Shown: positions 27,761 to 37,560 of the stretch, in pieces
Layout of the letters: every line of letters starts with the position of its first letter
Numbering within the stretch: position 1 is the stretch's first letter
From: Microbulbifer sp. MI-G
GTDB lineage: Bacteria > Pseudomonadota > Gammaproteobacteria > Pseudomonadales > Cellvibrionaceae
Assembly (NCBI RefSeq): GCF_030440425.1
Contig: NZ_CP098023.1
Span: 2,221,501 to 2,285,500 of the forward strand
Reading direction: 5' to 3'
DNA length: 64,000 bases
The notes under the pieces: generated by a model
What the model saw: the letters and a program-made list of their open reading frames with translations, nothing else
What the model was told of the DNA's origin: nothing
Databases searched by the model: none
Program-made: the position numbers and the translations under genes

Positions 27761-28498
27761 TTAACTTGAATCCTGCAAGCCGCAATAAGTAAAAATGGTA
27801 TTCTCATCCAGCCAATTAAACTGTATGGGAATAACAGCACCTGGCCTCAGCGTTGGACAAAGATCCTGCTGTATCTCTAATAAAATAATCCTCCGATTGT
27901 TATCGAAATCGACCAAGGAGACCGCATCAAAATCGAAATACCGTTTTACAAGGGGAAACGCAGCTTTGAAGAAACTTTCTTTTGCTGAAAAAAGAATCGA
28001 AAGGACAGAGCCCGGAGCCGCCATAAGACCATGCGCTTTCAGGTAGCGAATTTCCGATTGAAAAATTGCGGTATCCTGTAGTGCAAGTTGCGATTTTTCA
28101 GAGAGTACACTCTCAATATCGATTCCAATACCTGCGAACTTTGTCGCTTCCAGAACAGTTGCGCCAGCGAATCTCCCATTATGGCTGATACTGCCGATTG
28201 TACCCTCTGGCCAGATTGGCTCCCGCCATTTTCCCGTTCCCACCTGGAAATGCTCTATGCCCAATGCAGACAATGCATATCGGGCAGCCATCCGCCCGAA
28301 AAAATACTCCATCTGACGTTTTGGAACACTCCTGGCAATTTGCACAGGCAGGTCTATATTGAATTTGTGGAAAAAATTTTCCGAAAAATTTTTTTTGGAT
28401 ATTTTGAGCAAATAAAGTTGAAAGCCTGCATTGTTTTGCCCTGCAAAACACAATTGCAATAAGCTTTTTTCAAAAATAATCTCCGATGATGTCAACAA
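27761..28498 (-). CDS. 4'-phosphopantetheinyl transferase (EntD/Sfp superfamily)
   Basis: A 245-residue enzyme that transfers phosphopantetheine from CoA to carrier proteins. The Mg-binding motif GIGIDIE and the downstream FSAKESFFKA motif (W/F-x-x-K-E-A/S signature) are present, as is an upstream SISHNG segment like that of EntD. Such enzymes usually activate nonribosomal peptide or polyketide synthases. No such megasynthase is in the window, so its target lies elsewhere. It lies between the acetolactate-synthase-like gene and the prp operon without obvious functional linkage. Confidence 0.85.
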   Translation of the reverse strand: MLTSSEIIFEKSLLQLCFAGQNNAGFQLYLLKISKKNFSENFFHKFNIDLPVQIARSVPKRQMEYFFGRMAARYALSALGIEHFQVGTGKWREPIWPEGTIGSISHNGRFAGATVLEATKFAGIGIDIESVLSEKSQLALQDTAIFQSEIRYLKAHGLMAAPGSVLSILFSAKESFFKAAFPLVKRYFDFDAVSLVDFDNNRRIILLEIQQDLCPTLRPGAVIPIQFNWLDENTIFTYCGLQDSS

Positions 28499-28616
28499 GA
28501 TATCTATATCTCTGGTTACATGTCGAAATACAATTTTAAGACACTGGAAACCGTATTGCTTACTGAAATTGCAAGGACCCGAAGCAAGCTCTCTGTATCA
28601 GAGATACCCAACGCAC

Positions 28617-29795
28617 CTAGAAGCAAGCGCCGGGCACCCGTACCCAGCCTTCCATCAGGATTCTGGCACTGCGGCTCATAACGGCTTTGGTTGCGGTCCA
28701 TTGGCCATTCACTGCTTGCGCTTCCGCTCCGACACGCAGAGTGCCGGAAGGATGGCCGAAGCAGACGGAATTGCGTTCTCCGCCTCCGGCAGCGAGATTC
28801 ACCAGAGTGCCGGGTATGGCGGCGGCTGTACCGATAGCCACAGCCGCGGTCCCCATCATGGCATGGTGTAGCTTGCCCATCGACAAGGCGCGCACGAGCA
28901 GATCTATATCCGCCGCAGCCACTATTTTGCCGCTGGCAGCGGTATAATCCAGTGGCTTGGCTACAAAAGCGATTTTCGGGATGTGCTGGCGGGCTGCAGC
29001 TTCCCCGGCAGAGGCAATCAATCCCATTTTCACTGCACCGTGGGCACGGATTGTCTCGAATATGGCCAGCGCTTTGCTATCGCCATTAATCGCATCCTGC
29101 AGCTCGGTGCCGGTATAACCAAGTTCTTCAGCATTGACAAAGATCGTGGGGATACCGGCATTGATCATGGTGGCCTTAAGCACACCGATACCCGGCACGT
29201 CCAAATCATCAACCAGGTTACCAGTGGGAAACAGGCTGCCCTCACCGTCCGCGGGGTCCATAAACTCAATTTCCACTTCGGCCGCCGGAAAGGTGACTCC
29301 GTCCAGCGCAAACTCCCCGGTTTCCTGTACTTCGCCATTAGTGATCGGCACATGGGCAACAATTGTCTTGCCGATATTGGCCTGCCAGATTCGCACGGAG
29401 CAGATGCCACTTTCCGGAATCCGGGAGGGCTCAACAAAACCGCTATTGATAGCAAAGGCGCCCACTGCGGCAGTGAGATTGCCGCAGTTACCACTCCAGT
29501 CAACAACAGGCTTGTCGATGGAAACCTGGCCAAACAGATAGTGCACATCGTGATCGGGCTTATCGCTGGGAGACAGGATCACTACCTTGCTGGTGCTGGA
29601 GGTGGCCCCACCCATACCGTCAGTCTGTTTGCCGTAGGGATCCGGACTGCCAATCACGCGTTGCAATAATTTATCACGGGCTTCTCCTGGCGCTTGCGCA
29701 ACTTCTGGCAGATCCTGCAGGCGAAAGAAAACACCTTTACTGGTTCCCCCGCGCATATAGGTCGCAGGGATTTTTACTTGGGGCGCACATTTCAT
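28617..29795 (-). CDS. prpF: 2-methylaconitate cis-trans isomerase PrpF
   Basis: A 392-residue diaminopimelate-epimerase-fold protein of the PrpF family. The N-terminal ATYMRGGTSKGVFF and the internal DWSGNCGNLTAAVGAFA motifs are characteristic. It isomerises the trans-2-methylaconitate formed by AcnD so that it can continue through the methylcitrate cycle. It starts 3 bases after the acnD stop codon and ends the operon gntR-prpB-prpC-acnD-prpF, which is read right to left. Confidence 0.93.
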   Translation of the reverse strand: MKCAPQVKIPATYMRGGTSKGVFFRLQDLPEVAQAPGEARDKLLQRVIGSPDPYGKQTDGMGGATSSTSKVVILSPSDKPDHDVHYLFGQVSIDKPVVDWSGNCGNLTAAVGAFAINSGFVEPSRIPESGICSVRIWQANIGKTIVAHVPITNGEVQETGEFALDGVTFPAAEVEIEFMDPADGEGSLFPTGNLVDDLDVPGIGVLKATMINAGIPTIFVNAEELGYTGTELQDAINGDSKALAIFETIRAHGAVKMGLIASAGEAAARQHIPKIAFVAKPLDYTAASGKIVAAADIDLLVRALSMGKLHHAMMGTAAVAIGTAAAIPGTLVNLAAGGGERNSVCFGHPSGTLRVGAEAQAVNGQWTATKAVMSRSARILMEGWVRVPGACF

Positions 29796-29798
29796 ACC

Positions 29799-32396
29799 TC
29801 AGGCCGTCGCCTCCGTTTCCAGGAAATCTTTGGCAAAGCGCTGCAGGACACCGCCCGCTGCATAAATGGAGACCTCTTCGGCAGTATCCAAACGGCAAGT
29901 GACCGGTGCCTTAATCGTCTCACCGCTGGTGCGGTGGATCAGCAGGGTCAGTGTCGCATAAGGCGTGCGCTCACCTATCACATCGAAGATTTCGGTGCCG
30001 TCAATGCCCAGGGATTCTCGGGTAGTGCCGGGTTTAAACTCCAGTGGCAGAACGCCCATACCAATCAGGTTGGTGCGGTGAATACGCTCAAATCCCTCGG
30101 CTACAATCGCTTCCACCCCAGCCAGGCGCACACCTTTTGCAGCCCAGTCGCGAGAGGAGCCCTGCCCGTAGTCTGCACCGGCTACAATAATCAGCGGCTG
30201 CTTGCGATCCATATAGGTTTCGATGGCCTCCCACATGCGGGTGACCTGCCCCTCCGGCTCGATACGGGCCAGAGAGCCCTGTCGAACCCCACCGCGGTCA
30301 TCGCGCACCATTTCATTGAGCAATTTCGGATTGGCAAAAGTTGCACGCTGGGCGGTGAGATGGTCTCCACGGTGGGTGGCATAGGAGTTGAAATCCTCCT
30401 CCGGCAGGCCCATGTTCGCCAGGTATTCACCGGCAGCGCTGCCGGCCAGAATCGCATTGGAGGGCGATAGGTGGTCGGTGGTGATATTGTCGCCCAACAC
30501 CGCCAGCGGGCGCATACCCTTCAGGGCGCGTTCACCAGCAAGCGCACCTTCCCAGTATGGCGGGCGGCGGATATAGGTGCTCATCGGGCGCCAATCGTAA
30601 AGCGCAAGGCCCTGTATTTTCGCTGTATCCCGATCTTCGAACATGGGAATGTATACATCGCGGAACTGCTGCGGCTTCACGCTCTGACGCACAACTGCAT
30701 CGATCTCTTCGTCGCTTGGCCAGATATCTTTCAAGATGATCGGGTTGCCTTCGGCATCCTGTCCCAGCGTATCCTTTTCAATATCGAAACGGATAGTACC
30801 GGCAATGGCATAGGCCACGACCAATGGCGGTGAAGCCAGGAACGCCTGCTTGGCGTATGGGTGGATACGGCCATCGAAGTTGCGGTTGCCCGAGAGTACG
30901 GCAGTGGTGTACAGATCGCGGTCGATCACTTCCTGTTGGATTTTCGGGTCCAGCGCACCGCTCATACCGTTACAGGTGGTGCAGGCGAAGGCCACTACAC
31001 CGAAGCCCATCTGCTCCAGGTCCGGCAAAAGATTGGCCTCTTCCAGGTACATTTTTACAGTTTTGGAACCGGGCGCCAGGGAAGATTTCACCCAGGGCTT
31101 GCGGGTCAGACCAAGTTTATTCGCATTGCGGGCGATCAGACCTGCGGCAATCATATTGCGCGGGTTACTGGTGTTGGTGCAGCTGGTAATAGCCGCGATA
31201 ATCACAGCACCATCGGGCATCTGGCCAGCTTTCTTTTCCCACGCCTTGGCGATACCGCGATTGGCCAGTTCAGTGGCCGGCAACAGCGCGTGGGGGTTGG
31301 AGGGGCCAGCCAGGTTTCGGCCTACCGTGCTGAGGTCAAACTTCAGCACGCGCTCGTATTCGGCGTCCTCCAGGGCATCGGACCAGAGCCCGGTTGCCTT
31401 GGCAAACTGCTCCACCAGGGCCACTTGCTCGTCATCGCGGCCGGTGAGTTTGAGATAATCGATGGTCTGCGCATCGATAGAAAACATGGCCGCAGTAGCG
31501 CCGTATTCCGGTGTCATATTGGAAATAGTGGCGCGGTCCCCCAGGGTAAGATTGGAAGCCCCATCGCCATAAAATTCCAGGTAGGCACCCACCACGCGCT
31601 CGCGGCGCAAAAATCCAGTCAGGGCCAATACCAGGTCGGTACCGGTAATACCGGGCTGCAACTTTCCGGTCAGCTCTACGCCGACGATATGTGGCAGGCG
31701 CATATAGGAGGCGCGACCGAGCATCACACTCTCCGCTTCCAGGCCACCGACACCGACAGAAATTACACCCAGGGCATCTACCATGGGCGTGTGGCTATCG
31801 GTACCGACACAGGTATCCGGGAAGGCCACACCTTCACGCACCTGCACGACTGGAGACATTTTCTCCAGGTTGATCTGGTGCATGATGCCGTTACCCGGGG
31901 GAATCACATCCACGTTTTCAAACGCGGATTTGGTCCAGTTGATAAAGTGAAAACGGTCTTCGTTGCGGCGCTCCTCTATTGCGCGGTTTTTTTCAAAAGC
32001 ATCCTTTTCAAAACCGGGGTGCTCCACCGCGAGGGAATGGTCCACGATCAACTGTGTGGGAACGACTGGGTTTACCTTGGCAGGGTCACCGCCCTTATCG
32101 GCAATGGCATCGCGCAGACCGGCCAGGTCCACCAGTGCGGTCTGACCGAGGATATCGTGACATACCACTCGGGCTGGAAACCACGGGAAATCCAGTTCGC
32201 GCTTGCGCTCGATAATCTGCTTGAGTGCATCGATGAGTCTTTCCGGCTCACAGCGGCGCACCAGGTTTTCCGCCAGAATACGTGAGGTATAGGGCAGTTT
32301 GGCGTAGGCACCGGGCTGGATCGCGTCCACAGCGGCGCGGGTATCGAAATAATCAAGGCCTGTACCGGGCAGTGATTTGCGGTAATCAGTATTCAT
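29799..32396 (-). CDS. acnD: 2-methylcitrate dehydratase (Fe/S-dependent), AcnD
   Basis: An 865-residue aconitase-family enzyme. The [4Fe-4S] ligands are visible as SCTNTSNP and, further on, CTTCNGMSG, and the C-terminal swivel domain contains GADYGQGSSRDWAAKG. AcnD-type enzymes dehydrate 2-methylcitrate and need PrpF, whose gene is directly downstream; this replaces the PrpD route. The start is separated from the prpC stop codon by 122 bases containing a strong hairpin. Confidence 0.93.
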   Translation of the reverse strand: MNTDYRKSLPGTGLDYFDTRAAVDAIQPGAYAKLPYTSRILAENLVRRCEPERLIDALKQIIERKRELDFPWFPARVVCHDILGQTALVDLAGLRDAIADKGGDPAKVNPVVPTQLIVDHSLAVEHPGFEKDAFEKNRAIEERRNEDRFHFINWTKSAFENVDVIPPGNGIMHQINLEKMSPVVQVREGVAFPDTCVGTDSHTPMVDALGVISVGVGGLEAESVMLGRASYMRLPHIVGVELTGKLQPGITGTDLVLALTGFLRRERVVGAYLEFYGDGASNLTLGDRATISNMTPEYGATAAMFSIDAQTIDYLKLTGRDDEQVALVEQFAKATGLWSDALEDAEYERVLKFDLSTVGRNLAGPSNPHALLPATELANRGIAKAWEKKAGQMPDGAVIIAAITSCTNTSNPRNMIAAGLIARNANKLGLTRKPWVKSSLAPGSKTVKMYLEEANLLPDLEQMGFGVVAFACTTCNGMSGALDPKIQQEVIDRDLYTTAVLSGNRNFDGRIHPYAKQAFLASPPLVVAYAIAGTIRFDIEKDTLGQDAEGNPIILKDIWPSDEEIDAVVRQSVKPQQFRDVYIPMFEDRDTAKIQGLALYDWRPMSTYIRRPPYWEGALAGERALKGMRPLAVLGDNITTDHLSPSNAILAGSAAGEYLANMGLPEEDFNSYATHRGDHLTAQRATFANPKLLNEMVRDDRGGVRQGSLARIEPEGQVTRMWEAIETYMDRKQPLIIVAGADYGQGSSRDWAAKGVRLAGVEAIVAEGFERIHRTNLIGMGVLPLEFKPGTTRESLGIDGTEIFDVIGERTPYATLTLLIHRTSGETIKAPVTCRLDTAEEVSIYAAGGVLQRFAKDFLETEATA

Positions 32397-32446
32397 AGCT
32401 AGGTAAATCAGTCGAATCGTTTTTCAATCTAGTCTCTTAAGAGCAA

Positions 32447-32479
32447 GCCCCCGGTTGCCGAATCCCGGCAACCGGGGGC
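32447..32479. repeat. Strong intergenic hairpin between prpC and acnD
   Basis: GCCCCCGGTTGCCG (32447-32460) pairs perfectly with CGGCAACCGGGGGC (32466-32479) around a 5-base loop. No T-tract follows in the direction of transcription (minus). Within the operon it more likely acts as an attenuator or mRNA-stability element that sets the ratio of PrpC to AcnD than as a full terminator. Confidence 0.6.
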
Positions 32480-32518
32480 CAGGGCGCCGGGTGTACCTCA
32501 GATCCATCTGGTATTGGA

Positions 32519-33646
32519 CTAACTGCGCTCGGCAATAGGCGTTACCTGGCGCGGTTCAACACCCACATACTCTGCACTCGGGCGAATAATACGGTTGTCT
32601 GCGCGCTGTTCAAACACGTGGGCGGCCCAGCCAGTCACGCGGGACATGACAAAGATCGGCGTGAACAGCTTGGTGGGAATCCCCATAAAGTGATAGGCGG
32701 AGGCATGGAAGAAGTCTGCATTACAGAACAGTTTTTTCTCGCGCCACATCACTTCTTCACAGCGTACAGATACCGGGTACAGCACGGTATCGCCCACATC
32801 TTCAGCCAGCTTTTCAGACCAGGCCTTGATAATGGCGTTGCGCGGATCGGACTCGCGGTAAATCGCATGGCCAAAGCCCATGATTTTTTCTTTGCGCTCC
32901 AGCATGCCCATCAGCGCTCTCTCTGCTTCATCCGGGTTGGAGAAACGCTCGATCAGTTCCATTGCCGCTTCATTGGCGCCACCGTGCAAAGGGCCACGCA
33001 GGGTGCCGATAGCGCCAGTAATACAGCTGAACAGGTCCGACAGCGTGGAGGCACAAACACGTGCGGTAAAGGTGGAGGCGTTGAATTCATGTTCTGCGTA
33101 TAGGATCAGGGAGACGTTCATGACCTGCTCGTGCAGGGCGTTGGGCTTCTCACCACGCAGCATATGCAGGAAATGACCGCCGATGCTGTCATCATCGGTT
33201 TCGGTTTCGATACGCACATCGTCGTGGGTGAAACGGTACCAGTAGCAGATAATGGACGGGAAAGCGGCCAGCAGGCGATTGGCCTTTTGCAGCTGCTGCG
33301 CGAAGGACTCCTCACCCACCAGATTGCCCAGCATGGAACAGCCGGTACGCATTACATCCATCGGGTGGGCGTCAGCGGGAATACGCTCCAACACTTCTCT
33401 CAAAGCCAGTGGCAGGCCGCGCATCGTTTTCAGTAAGGCCTTGTATTCCACAAGCTCTCCCTCGGTGGGCAGTTCCCCATAGAAAATCAGGTAGGCGACT
33501 TCTTCGAATTCACAGTGTTCTGCCAAGTCCTTGATATCGTAACCGCGGTAAGTCAGGCCGGAGCCGGATTTACCCACGGTAGACAGTGCAGTTTTCCCCG
33601 CCACCTGGCCGCGCAGGCCAGCTCCACTCAATGTTTTTTCTACCAT
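32519..33646 (-). CDS. prpC: 2-methylcitrate synthase
   Basis: 375 residues. The ATG at 33646 is preferred because GGGGAGAAAAG lies before it and the citrate-synthase fold starts soon after (LTYRGYDIKDLAE); the frame stays open for 77 meaningless codons upstream. The active-site region GPLHGGANEAA and the GFGHAIYRESDPR motif are intact. The length of about 375 residues matches PrpC rather than the longer allosteric GltA. It condenses propionyl-CoA with oxaloacetate. It is third in the minus-strand prp operon. Confidence 0.93.
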   Translation of the reverse strand: MVEKTLSGAGLRGQVAGKTALSTVGKSGSGLTYRGYDIKDLAEHCEFEEVAYLIFYGELPTEGELVEYKALLKTMRGLPLALREVLERIPADAHPMDVMRTGCSMLGNLVGEESFAQQLQKANRLLAAFPSIICYWYRFTHDDVRIETETDDDSIGGHFLHMLRGEKPNALHEQVMNVSLILYAEHEFNASTFTARVCASTLSDLFSCITGAIGTLRGPLHGGANEAAMELIERFSNPDEAERALMGMLERKEKIMGFGHAIYRESDPRNAIIKAWSEKLAEDVGDTVLYPVSVRCEEVMWREKKLFCNADFFHASAYHFMGIPTKLFTPIFVMSRVTGWAAHVFEQRADNRIIRPSAEYVGVEPRQVTPIAERS

Positions 33647-33731
33647 GGTCTTTTCTCCCCTGTTTTTAACTACGCAGTTTCTGTATTTGTTGAGTGAATA
33701 CCGGACGGCATTCAACTGATCCACTGGTCCG

Positions 33732-34610
33732 TTACTTGTTAAACAACGTGTCGAGTTTCTGCTCAAACATGTGATAGTCGAGGTAATCGTACAGCTCTTC
33801 ACGGGTCTGCATGGTCTCCACCACCGCTTTCTGGTCGCCATCTTGCAAGATGCGGCTGTACACATTTTCCGCCGCACGGTTCATAGCCCGGAACGCTGAC
33901 AACGGATACAGTACGATATCCGCACCGGCCTCGCCCAACTCTTTGGTGTTATACAACTCGGTCTTACCAAACTCGGTAATATTGGCCAATATCGGCACAC
34001 TCAATGCGTCCTTAAAGGCGCGATAGTGCGCTAATTCCGTGACCGCTTCGGCAAAGATACCGTCGGCGCCCGCTTCAATACAGGCCTGGGCACGCTCGAT
34101 AGCCGCATCCAGCCCTTCCTGGGCGAAAGCATCGGTACGGGCCATGATAAAGAAGTCGTCATCGGTACGGGCATCTACCGCCGCCTTGATGCGATCCACC
34201 ATTTCCTGTTTGGAAACGATCTCTTTATTGGGGCGGTGGCCACAGCGCTTTTGCGCCACCTGGTCTTCGATGTGCACTGCAGCGGCGCCGGCACGGATCA
34301 TTTCTGCAATGGTGCGCGCGATATTGAAAGCGCCACCCCAACCGGTATCGATGTCCACCAGCAGCGGCAGCGCGCTGGCAGCGGTGATGCGGCGCACATC
34401 CTCAAGTACATTGTCGAGACTGGTGATACCCAGATCCGGCAGGCCATAGGAGGCGTTGGCGACACCGGCACCGGAAAGGTAAATCGCCTTGTGGCCAATT
34501 CGCTCGGCCATGATCGCGGTATAGGCATTGATGGTGCCTACTGCCTGCAAGGGAGAATTTTCAGCGAGTGCGGTGCGAAAACGCGCACCAGCGGAAGGCT
34601 TTTGGTTCAT
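33732..34610 (-). CDS. prpB: 2-methylisocitrate lyase
   Basis: A 292-residue isocitrate-lyase/PEP-mutase-superfamily barrel. The catalytic loop [10 protein letters not shown] carries the Cys that separates lyases from mutases, and DIDTGWGG and [10 protein letters not shown] are typical of PrpB. It splits 2-methylisocitrate to pyruvate and succinate, the last step of propionate breakdown. Its start is 3 bases from the regulator's stop codon, so translation is probably coupled. Confidence 0.94.
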   Translation of the reverse strand: MNQKPSAGARFRTALAENSPLQAVGTINAYTAIMAERIGHKAIYLSGAGVANASYGLPDLGITSLDNVLEDVRRITAASALPLLVDIDTGWGGAFNIARTIAEMIRAGAAAVHIEDQVAQKRCGHRPNKEIVSKQEMVDRIKAAVDARTDDDFFIMARTDAFAQEGLDAAIERAQACIEAGADGIFAEAVTELAHYRAFKDALSVPILANITEFGKTELYNTKELGEAGADIVLYPLSAFRAMNRAAENVYSRILQDGDQKAVVETMQTREELYDYLDYHMFEQKLDTLFNK

Positions 34611-34613
34611 GCT

Positions 34614-35294
34614 CTACCTCAGTTTCTTTTCAATATTCTGTCTGGAAGCACGGATATGCCGGCGCATTAACAACTCTGCCAGCTCCCCATCCCCTGCCTC
34701 TATGGCCTCGATAATATGGCTGTGCTCGCGAAACGCGCGCCGGGCCCTGGGACTGGCCATGCCCAACTGGTAACGATACATGCGAACCCGGTAATAAAGT
34801 CGATTGCACAGTGTGTCGATCAACAAGTCGTTTTTGGAGGCCTGCACTATGCGAAAATGGAAGTCAAAGTCCCCCTCTGGCTGGAAGTAGGCCTTGCCTG
34901 CCTGCAACTCCTCCTGCTGCTCGTGGCGGGACAACATCTGGCGCAGTTCCAGCAAATCTGCTTCCGTGCGCTGCTCGGCGGCAAGACGGCAGGCCATGCC
35001 CTCCAGAGCCTCGCGCACCTCATAGAGTTCCAGCAGGCCGCGTTCACTCAGCTCGACCACACGGGCCCCCACGTTCACCCGGCGCTGAAGTAAACCCAGG
35101 GATTCCAGATGCATCAGGGCTTCGCGCAGGCTGCCGCGACTGGCATTAAAACGGCGGGCCAGGCCGGGCTCGCTGATTTTACTGCCCGCAGCAATGCGCC
35201 CTTCCACGATTTCACCACGCAAAGTCAAAAAAAGACGCTCAGCCAGGCTCTGATGTGGTTCCTGCACTGGGCTGGGTTCTTCGATTGCCCCCAT
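34614..35294 (-). CDS. GntR/FCD-family regulator of the prp operon
   Basis: 226 residues: an N-terminal GntR winged helix (about 17-80, GLARRFNASRGSLREALMHL) and a C-terminal FCD ligand domain (DFDFHFRIV and further His residues). It is the first gene of the methylcitrate operon, where GntR/FCD regulators take the place of sigma-54-type PrpR in many bacteria. The ligand is probably 2-methylcitrate or a related intermediate (inference). A perfect ATTGTCGACAAT dyad starts 11 bases upstream of its start codon, which points to autoregulation of the whole operon. Confidence 0.88.
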   Translation of the reverse strand: MGAIEEPSPVQEPHQSLAERLFLTLRGEIVEGRIAAGSKISEPGLARRFNASRGSLREALMHLESLGLLQRRVNVGARVVELSERGLLELYEVREALEGMACRLAAEQRTEADLLELRQMLSRHEQQEELQAGKAYFQPEGDFDFHFRIVQASKNDLLIDTLCNRLYYRVRMYRYQLGMASPRARRAFREHSHIIEAIEAGDGELAELLMRRHIRASRQNIEKKLR

Positions 35295-35305
35295 AAGGCA
35301 CCAGG

Positions 35306-35317
35306 ATTGTCGACAAT
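35306..35317. promoter_or_regulatory. prp operon operator 1
   Basis: ATTGTCGACAAT is a perfect 12-bp palindrome, typical of FCD-GntR operators. It begins 11 bases upstream of the regulator's ATG, so bound protein would block transcription or initiation. The same core is repeated 74 bases away. Confidence 0.65.
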
Positions 35318-35379
35318 TATTTACAAGTGTACCGCTTATGGTACTGAAAATACCAGATCAAAAAAAGACCATGCCAGGG

Positions 35380-35391
35380 ATTGTTGACAAC
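35380..35391. promoter_or_regulatory. prp operon operator 2
   Basis: ATTGTTGACAAC matches operator 1 at 10 of 12 positions, and both are preceded by CCAGG(G). The 74-base centre-to-centre distance is about seven helical turns, which suits looping or cooperative binding. Apart from these operators, the gap 35295-35604 should hold the divergent promoters of the prp operon and the DUF2062 gene; no gene was seen in it. Confidence 0.55.
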
Positions 35392-35604
35392 CCATGGTGT
35401 GTGATGACTTTTCAGGCAACAGTAGTTTTGCCTTCTTTAAGTGGGCATAATAGCGCCCGCGCCAAGTGCGGCTACAGTGCACCCCGCTACCGGGGGCCCC
35501 TCTATGCTAATTGGGGCCGGGGAGATAAACCCGGCTTGTGAATTTCCAGGCTCCGGTACAGAACCAGATGACATGGCTGCCGGCACCCAGGTTTCAACAG
35601 TGTT

Positions 35605-36129
35605 ATGCCGAAGAGTATTATCAGGCGATGGTTGCCGAGCCCCGAAGAAATCCGAGCCAAGAACGGGCTCAAGTTTCTGGGGACCCTGCTACACGACCCC
35701 AACCTGTTTCACCTGAACCGGCACTCGGTTTCGGTCGCATTTGCCGTTGGTGTTTTTACCAGCTTTCTGCCCCTGCCCGGCCAGATGATCATTGCCACCC
35801 TGCTGGCCCTGTGGCTGCGCTGCAATCTTCCGCTATCGATTATTCTGGTCTGGATCAGTAATCCGATTACCATGCCGGCGATTTTTTACAGTACCTACAA
35901 GCTGGGCAGCTGGGCTCTGGGTACCCCGCCAGTGGATTTCAGTATTGAGCTTTCCTGGGAATGGTTGACCACTGAGGTGGAGAAAATCTGGATGCCACTG
36001 TTTGCCGGTTCTCTACTGGCGGGGGCATTCTTTGCGGCCCTGGCCTATTTTGCCATACGCGCGCTCTGGCGCTGGCATGTTGTCAAGCGGTGGAAGCTGC
36101 GACTGGAGCGCCGCTCGGCGATCGGTTGA
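35605..36129 (+). CDS. DUF2062 family membrane protein
   Basis: A 174-residue inner-membrane protein. The DUF2062 pattern is clear: a GTLLHDPNLFHLNRHSVS lead-in, then a conserved helix with AVGVFTSFLPLPGQM and a second with WISNPITMP. About three hydrophobic helices are predicted (residues about 44-62, 66-95 and 128-150), followed by a basic C-terminal tail. The family's function is not known. The gene is monocistronic, divergent from the prp operon and convergent with lolE. No good ribosome binding site is visible, so the start is moderately uncertain. Confidence 0.8.
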   Translation: MPKSIIRRWLPSPEEIRAKNGLKFLGTLLHDPNLFHLNRHSVSVAFAVGVFTSFLPLPGQMIIATLLALWLRCNLPLSIILVWISNPITMPAIFYSTYKLGSWALGTPPVDFSIELSWEWLTTEVEKIWMPLFAGSLLAGAFFAALAYFAIRALWRWHVVKRWKLRLERRSAIG

Positions 36130-36300
36130 TCAGGAATGTTCACAACTCACCAAAATCTCACAATTGGCATGGGTAGAGCCGGCACAACAGGATCCCCCCT
36201 GCCTGGCATGGATCAACAATACCTATCAGCCCGTATTTACAACAGATCCTAGCCCTGGTTTGAGCCGGTGTGGTTAACCTGAAGATTCCCTGCGACAGGG

Positions 36301-37560
36301 CTACTCATTGCGCAGTGCAGCGGCAGGTTGAACCCGGCTGGCCTGCCATGCGGGGTATAAGGTTGCCAGCAGGCTGAGAAGTATTCCAGCACCTACTACC
36401 AGCGCCACATCGGACCAGGCCAGTTCGGATGGCAGGTAATCCACTGGGTAAACATCAGATTTCAGGAACTGCACCCCGAATGCGGATTCCAGACCGGCGA
36501 CCAGATCCGTTACGGTCAGTGCCCCCAGCACACCGAGGGCGCCGCCGAACACCGCACCAACCAGCCCCACCAGCGCCCCCTGGCTGACAAAGGTCAGCAG
36601 TATTTGTTGAGTGCTGGCCCCCATTGTACGCAATATTGCAATATCCGTGTGTTTGTCAACCACAACCATCACCAGGGTGGACACCACATTGAAAGCGGCG
36701 ATGGCAATGATCAGCAACACCAGCAACCCCACTAGATTGCGGGACATCTGTATCGCCTGGTAGAGGTTGCCGTGAGTGCGACTCCAGTCAGTACCGTAAT
36801 AACCCGGCTGATCAAGCGCGCGCAGTAAGCGGCGCATGATCCAATTGGCCTCCAGCATATCCGCAACGCGCAGTTGCACACCTGCGCCACCGCCATTGCC
36901 CGCCAGGGCCTGGGCCTGTTCCCAAGATACCAGTGCCAGGGACTGATCCAGAACCGTGCCGGAATGGAAGATGTCAGCCACCCTGAAACCCGCCACACGG
37001 GCCGATCGGCGATCGCCACCGGCGCTATCATTGTCAGGTACAATCAGGGACAGGTACGCCCCCTGTGCCACGTCCAGTTTTTCTGCGATGCCGCGCCCGA
37101 GGATGATACCGGGCTCGACGGTGTCCATCAGCTTGGGGAAAGCCTCGGAACCGAGAAAATCCCGGATGCTGGATACTTCGACGATGGTACCCGGATTGAT
37201 CCCTTGCACGAGTAAGGGTGTGACTTCCCCCCCGCGCCGGGCCAACGCATTGACCTGCCACACTTCCGCTGCCGACACTACTTCGGGATCGGCAGCCAGC
37301 TGGTGGCGCAGGGCGGACCAGTCGATAGCGGGGCTGGCATTATAGATGGTGGCGTGGGGCATAATGCCGAGGATGCGCTCACGCAGCTCACGATCGAAGC
37401 CGTTCATGATCGACATCACCACAATCATCAGGGCCACACCCAGAACCAGCCCCGTCATGGATAAACCGGAAATAAACGAAACCAGCCCCGCGGAGTCATC
37501 CCCGCGACGCCGGGCACCAGCGTAGCGCAGGCCAATAAATGTGGGTATCGGTTTAAACAT
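36301..37560 (-). CDS. lolE: Lipoprotein-releasing ABC transporter permease (LolE-like)
   Basis: 419 residues from the ATG at 37560, which overlaps the end of lolD by 8 bases; the frame is open 11 codons further. It has an N-terminal membrane anchor ([21 protein letters not shown]), a periplasmic domain of about 200 residues and three C-terminal helices of the FtsX/MacB type. With LolC and LolD it extracts outer-membrane lipoproteins from the inner membrane and hands them to LolA. The LolC and LolE paralogues are called by gene order (lolC-lolD-lolE on the minus strand). Confidence 0.85.
   Translation of the reverse strand: MFKPIPTFIGLRYAGARRRGDDSAGLVSFISGLSMTGLVLGVALMIVVMSIMNGFDRELRERILGIMPHATIYNASPAIDWSALRHQLAADPEVVSAAEVWQVNALARRGGEVTPLLVQGINPGTIVEVSSIRDFLGSEAFPKLMDTVEPGIILGRGIAEKLDVAQGAYLSLIVPDNDSAGGDRRSARVAGFRVADIFHSGTVLDQSLALVSWEQAQALAGNGGGAGVQLRVADMLEANWIMRRLLRALDQPGYYGTDWSRTHGNLYQAIQMSRNLVGLLVLLIIAIAAFNVVSTLVMVVVDKHTDIAILRTMGASTQQILLTFVSQGALVGLVGAVFGGALGVLGALTVTDLVAGLESAFGVQFLKSDVYPVDYLPSELAWSDVALVVGAGILLSLLATLYPAWQASRVQPAAALRNE

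Noticed and set aside
30861..32285. Long plus-strand frame of 474 codons
   Set aside because: It is antisense to acnD, whose aconitase motifs are intact on the minus strand.
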